Shown here: positions 59,219 through 64,000 of the stretch, piece by piece
How positions within the stretch are numbered: position 1 is the stretch's first letter
Layout: every line of letters begins with the position of its first letter
Assembly: GCA_010093485.1 (NCBI GenBank)
Contig: MU001515.1
Coordinates: 7,826-71,825 of the forward strand
Length of the DNA stretch: 64,000 bases
Reading direction: 5' to 3'
From: Karstenula rhodostoma CBS 690.94
Taxonomy: Eukaryota; Ascomycota; Dothideomycetes; Pleosporales; Didymosphaeriaceae
The notes under the pieces: generated by a model
What the model was told of the DNA's origin: nothing
Database searches by the model: none
Seen by the model: the letters and a program-made list of their open reading frames with translations, nothing else
Program-made: the position numbers and the translations under genes

Positions 59219-59722
59219 CTATAGTCCCGCAATATACGAGTCGCCGGAAGATTTCCGGGCAGAACCTTGTGTAAGGCCGCTCAGCGAAGGTAGTTTGTCT
59301 GCGTCGTACATTAAAGAGCAACGATAATACTCATGCAGAAGGTGGGTCCATAGACCCGCCCACCATTGTATATGCTCCGGCCCATTTGAATCGTATGATA
59401 GGTCGGAAAAGATTCGGAACCCATTGTTCTTCTCGCCCTTCCAGTATGCGAATTTGTCCCGACGTTGAATTTCCGAATCCGATAGAACTGCAGTGGTACA
59501 CTCCCAATCGGGTTTGTCTTTTAATACTCGCCAACTTTCAATTCCCATCCTCGTGAGCGCATCTCCCTACTTTAATATTACAGTACCGGAACACATCATC
59601 AGGTTTGGTCTTTACTGGATAATAAAATTATTTTTGCTCTCAGCCGCTCTTGGAACACTCGGCCGCGTTGCAATACTAGACTGTGGACTGCAGTCTCCCC
59701 ATAGCCCGGCAAGGCTCGACTG
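59219..59722 (-). pseudogene. HET-domain (heterokaryon incompatibility) protein fragment
   Basis: The minus strand reads SLVLQRGRVFQERLRAKII, then LLSSKDQT followed by two stops and CVP, at about 59,720-59,590. This matches the HET motif RGWVFQERLLSPR...QVYWEC. After a gap and frame change, 59548-59219 reads QWWAGLWTHLLHEYYRCSLM, then YDADKLPSLSGLT and GDSYIAGL, matching the conserved HET C-terminal block (DKLPALSGLA...GDxYLAGLW). The N-terminal HET block is missing, so the gene is truncated and broken. HET proteins trigger cell death after fusion of unlike strains. Confidence 0.75.
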
Positions 59723-59827
59723 ACAAAGATGCCAGAGCCACATTACATATAGACCTACGTAAGAGCGCTACTACAGTAGGGTAGTGTATCCCAAACATAT
59801 AACGCGATATTAAACCCACAGTCAAAA

Positions 59828-62800
59828 TTAAATCTTTGCTATCACACCTAGAAGAGGGGCTACATCCCTAAACTTCACAGGTTTCAAAAGAAATTCATCA
59901 AAGCCAGCTGCCCTCGCCGAGCTACGGGCCGCGTCGCTGCCAAGTCCAGTCAGCGCAAAAACATAGGAGCGTAAGGCTGATCCACCCGTTGCTCCATCGT
60001 GGCCGGGTTTGTGGATATGCTGGTTTTCTTGCCGTGTTTCGAAATTTCGGATCGCCTTCACGGCATGGAAGCCATCCATGATCGGCATGCTGATGTCCAT
60101 GAATATGCAATCGAAGGGATCTGCTTCCTCTAATACTGCCATGCGGTAAAGGTGCACTGCTTCGGCACCGTCTGCTGCAGTGGAGAATCTCAGGCCCAGG
60201 CGTTTGGCGAATGCTGTGAGGACCTTCAGGTTGATTGGATTATCGTCGACGAGTAGAAGGCGTTTGAAACGGTAAATGGTGGCCGAGTCTGGGGTGAGTT
60301 GAGCTGTGCTCCCCGTTTGGTGATGTGCCATCTTCGGCGACTTTGGGAGCTCGAGTGCTTTGGCAGTGTCGTCTGGGGTATCTTGGGCTGGCCCACCGTC
60401 CAATGGCAAAATTGTGCCCTTTGCTTGAGGAATGGAAGATCTGTTCTCTAAAAGCAGATCCTCTGTATGCACCTGGTCGACTTGAGGAGGCGTCGCTTCT
60501 CCAGTTGGGACCGAAGAGGAAATTGAAGACCTCTGTTCTTGGGGAGTGGCCTTGCTCAGAGCCGAGAGAAGCCCAGCCAGAACCTTTTGTCCGGTTATCG
60601 GCGAAGTCACACAAACAGCCTCTTCTGTACCAGACAATTTTGCAATTCCTTTCACGGGCACTCCCAGGAAGACTATCGCACGTAAGTTGGCCTGTGATGC
60701 GAAGTCAAAGGAATCAACTTCATAGTCAAGCTTGTCCGCTGAGAGCAGCGCATGCGTATCGATTGCGAGAATTTCCACGTTCGACGATATGTGTTTGGAA
60801 GCGTCTGTCACTACCATACCGAATCGGCCCTCGCAGATGTTACGGATAGATCGCAGCAATGCCGTGGGAGGGGACACAATGCGTGGTATAAGCTCAGTAG
60901 CCGGTGAATAGGGTAGAGCTATGCTGAGCAAGCCCAGGGATATTCCTTGTAGCCGATCCTGTCCCACGAGTGTTCTGCCTATGTGTGGTTGGCTCAAAGG
61001 ATCGCGCTCTTGTTCGAAGGGAACATTGACCGTGATCCGAGTACCTTCGTGAAGGCGACTTTCGACGTAGATTTTACCTTTAAGCGAGTCAACAATGGTC
61101 TTGACTATGTTCAAGCCTAATCCGGTTCCAGATACTAGATTGTTCTCTTGCATGAAAGGCGCAAAGAGATGATACTTGAGAAACTCGTGACTCATTCCTA
61201 TGCCGGTGTCGGAGACGGAAAGACTGATGTATTGCTCCTGGATCTTCAATGCCACTTCGATGTGTCCTGAGCTCGTGAATTTGAGGGCGTTGGCGAATAT
61301 GATCAGCAGTATCCGTTTCCAAGGACCTTTTTCTGTGGATATGACCCAATCACGGTTGTTCTCAATATTCGTCGTAATGATCACAGGATCACCCACGAAG
61401 GTTTCTTCTCGACCCAGTGAGGCTCCTCGTTGCTTCTTAAGGCTGCGGGTCAGTTCTCTGTCGGAAAGGTGACCAAGTGATCCCGCCTCGACGACGTTTT
61501 CGACCAGGGCTCTCATGTCCACAGCTCCCTTCCTTGCATGGATATCGGTGGGTTCACGACGCCTTGAAACGGTCTCCCCGACAGACGGTACATATTTTGC
61601 GCGGCTGTTGATATTTGAAAATTCCAAAAGATGATCGAAAGTGTGCAACAGAGTGTTGCTGCATGACTCAATCATGTCTGCCATAGAGAGCAGGTCCGGA
61701 TCTTCGATGCTCCCTTGTATGAGCTCAGTTGTCGCTAATATTCCATGGAGTGGACTTCGTAACTCGTGGCTTATCGAAGAGACAAAGTCCGACTTCGCTT
61801 GAGTGTTCGTTAAAGCTTCCAAGCGAAATATCTCCGACATCAACGAATTCCCGAACGCTGTGAGCGAATTGAGGTCGCCAGAGTCCAAGGATTTGGCGGT
61901 GACATTAACCCAAGCTAAGCATGTGGCAAAGCAAACCTCTCTTTGGTAATGCCATAACGGTAAAAATATCGCATACCGCGCATTTGGAATGCAGCTGAGG
62001 AGGCTGTCCCATCGTGTAGATGCAGCTGCATCGTCGCGCGAGGGTTGGCCGGAGTCTGCATCCCGATCGCTTCCGTAATCGAGCACACCATGCTCGTCAA
62101 TGACGAAAAGATGGCCTTGAGGGTATTCTGCGGTCAGACGCCTGATCACTGATTGACGAGGCTGCTGAACCGATTGCAATCGAACTGTATCCTCTTTCCA
62201 GTACTCCGCAAGCGGCGTCGCCAAGGGGTCGTCCTCATATGCCTCTGGCTGCAAGGATGAGTCGCCTGGGCTGCGATCTCCGGTAGGAATTGCATCGAAG
62301 AAAGTCAACCTATCCAAGTTCATAGCATAGCCGGCCGTGTTCGCGGCTGCTGTGAACAGATTTCTGATGCGAGTTGATAGATCCAATGTGAGCGAGCCCG
62401 AGGCTTCTCGTGGATGTGGACTTTGGGGTTCCAGCTCGTCTCCAACTGTGTAGGATGATGACTCTTGTGGACTTGCAAGGAACGTCGTATTGTACAGGTT
62501 AGGCATAGTACCAGGTGTATTCATTGGAACGTCTTGCGAAGCAGGAGGAGTGAGACCGGACGAGCACTAAAAATAATGGTTAGGAACGCCACATAGGATT
62601 ACTCGGCCGGCACCTACTTCCAGCGATTGATTGAATTCCATGACGTTGTTCTGGCTCGAAGCAGGGCTTGTCTGTAACGTCGATCTGAATATGCTAAGGT
62701 CAAAGGGACCTGTCTGATCTCCGCTCGCTTCAGTGATGTTACGTCCTGAAGCAAGTTCTTGTTTCGACTCGATGAATTGGCGCAATCCTTCCATCATTCT

Positions 62801-63537
62801 CTCGGATCGTGTTCGGCTTCCTTCCACTCTTTTCATATTCAAGTATGAGCTGATGGCTGAAGTGACTTCACGCAGAGTCTTTAAAGCCTCCGGGCGTAGA
62901 AAGTCTCTTGCTTTGTCGTCCACTACGCAGTAGCTACCTATAACCTGACCAGAGAGCGACTTTAGCGGAACTTCGATGTATGAAATCATGTGTGGATATC
63001 CAATCACGTATGGTCGACATGCAAACAAAGGGATTTGGCGGAAATCCTTGATGCAGAAGAAGGAATCGTCAGCAACAATGTATGGTGTTTCTGGTATTTC
63101 CACGGGTATGCCGCGGAAGACGGACATGGTGTAAGGACAGACTCCCCATTCCAAAGGGATCCTCGCAGCACCTAGAAGAAGAGGCTGTGGTGGGTCCCCA
63201 CCGTCGAGTGAAAGACTCTTGGTCATCTCGGCGCATATGAACTGGTTGCGATTATCGATTAGCGAGAGGAAAGCACGGTCGCATTCCATCCGGTGAACAC
63301 CATGCTGGACGAGAGCGTTCAGCGTGAGGTCACGGCTAGGTAGAGGGTTGAGAGGCGGTCCGTCTGCGATCTCGAAGGGGAACGAGGCTGCAGAGAGATA
63401 TCTACAGAGGTTGCCCTTAGCGTAGAACAAGGGTGCACGAGGTACATTTCTTACGCAGCGATTTCACTGGCTCGCACCCGTTCACGATTGTCTTCAGCTT
63501 GCGCGGGCTGCTCACACACCGGGGTGCTAGTAGCCAT
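59828..63537 (-). CDS. Hybrid histidine kinase (GAF-HisKA-HATPase-REC)
   Basis: Exons 63537-63455, 63401-62618 and 62566-59828 join in frame to 1,201 aa. The start MATSTPVCEQ gives ERVRASEI followed by YLSAASFPFEIADG, the usual opening of this fungal class. Residues about 50-215 form a GAF-like sensor (ECDRAFLSLIDNRNQFICAE). HisKA has the phospho-His at about 556 in SISHELRSPLHGIL. The ATPase boxes are intact: IIFANALKFTSSG (N), SDTGIGM (G1), APFMQEN (F), GTGLGLNIV (G2). The C-terminal receiver (from RLLLVDDNPINLKV) keeps the acidic pair, the phospho-Asp in FMDISMPIMDG, ALTG and the Lys in LLKPV. It is a cytoplasmic phosphorelay sensor with no membrane segment; its signal is unknown. Confidence 0.93.
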
Positions 63538-64000
63538 CGCTTCGAGACGCTGAAGTCCACGTCGCTGTGAAAGGAACCCTGCGCCGCAGCGAGGTGAGGT
63601 GTAGGTGAGCGCGCGGGACTGGGCGGGTTCATGCGCAGATGGAATACTGGGTTCTACCCGCTAACGTTTGAAGGATCCCAGTAAATAACGGAAGTGGCGC
63701 CATATCGATAGGATATTCTCCGCCTTAGTCATCTACTAGGCGATGAAACTATGTTTTAAAACTGATGTTAGCTCAGATCTAGACCTGATGGGGGCTAGTA
63801 AGGATACAGTAGGCTGGTAAATAACTCTTTATCATGTAACGTAGAAAGCTGGCCTAAAAGGTATTATTAACTCCTCTATTAGGGAAAGTAGCATCTTCCA
63901 TGGAAGCCTACACTCAAGCCTCCGTAGACCAGTCAGATCAGGTTAAACGTTACTAAGAGAGGTCTGGACTTTATTTCTAGCCGAATAGCTATAGAATAAG
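63538..64000. other. 5' flank of histidine kinase and new AT-rich zone
   Basis: A 71-codon minus-strand frame (63632-63417) starting MNPPSPARSP overlaps exon 1 in another frame and is probably untranslated leader. From about 63,700 the DNA is richer in A+T and TpA, with CTA/TAG-rich words, but still holds CpA and TpG. This may be the edge of a second, less RIP-damaged repeat region. Confidence 0.45.

Noticed and set aside
63417..63632. MNPPSPARSP frame as start of the histidine kinase
   Set aside because: It does not splice in frame to give the ERVRASEI block. The MATSTP frame with an intron at 63454-63402 does.

Overview
This window is from a filamentous ascomycete. The genes carry short introns (45-80 nt) and belong to typical Pezizomycotina families. 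The left half carries the signature of repeat-induced point mutation (RIP). A two-speed, AT-isochore genome of a Dothideomycete (Pleosporales) type fits best. That placement is inference; no marker gene fixes the species.

Positions 1 to about 31,150 form a gene-free AT isochore. CpA and TpG dinucleotides are almost gone, TpA is everywhere, and no open frame of 60 codons exists in any of six frames. It is a nested stack of dead retrotransposons. Two Ty1/copia copies lie on the minus strand (1-7213, and 7214-21248 in pieces). Two Ty3/gypsy copies of one family lie in opposite orientation (10597-18777 plus, 22919-31008 minus), each with 246-bp LTRs. Two poly(A)-tailed retroposon pieces lie in opposite orientation (9688-19145 interrupted; 21249-21623). 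A small insertion at about 19743-19945 largely escaped RIP. Target-site duplications (TSDs) give the insertion order.

From about 31,200 to 63,700 the DNA is a normal gene island. Left to right it holds: a small conserved protein (31962-32618, minus); a RING-finger membrane protein (34048-34898, minus); a broken M20D amidohydrolase (36702-37997, plus); a secreted glycerophosphodiester phosphodiesterase (38491-39717, minus); a Mutator-like MITE (40114-40702); an oxysterol-binding protein with 8 exons (41076-43125, minus); nicotinamidase PNC1 (43830-44553, minus) divergent from cytochrome c oxidase subunit Vb/COX4 (44911-45792, plus); KEOPS subunit CGI121 (46025-46681, minus) divergent from a Zn2Cys6 transcription factor (47832-50705, plus); a secreted S28 serine peptidase (52247-54291, plus); a possible small protein (55006-55485, minus); a membrane protein with a 15-nt microexon (55805-57048, plus); a TA-flanked MITE (59041-59178); a HET-domain pseudogene (59219-59722, minus); and a GAF-type hybrid histidine kinase (59828-63537, minus). 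The last 300 bases turn AT-rich again.

The genes are mostly independent housekeeping or signalling loci, not one pathway cluster. The two divergent pairs may share promoters. Decayed genes (M20D, HET) and small transposons sit among them. I found no clear new multi-gene system. The most unusual observations are the RIP-escaped small insertion, the tandem-repeat difference that accounts for nearly all of the size difference between the gypsy twins, the Mutator-like MITE, and the microexons of 15 and 24 nt.
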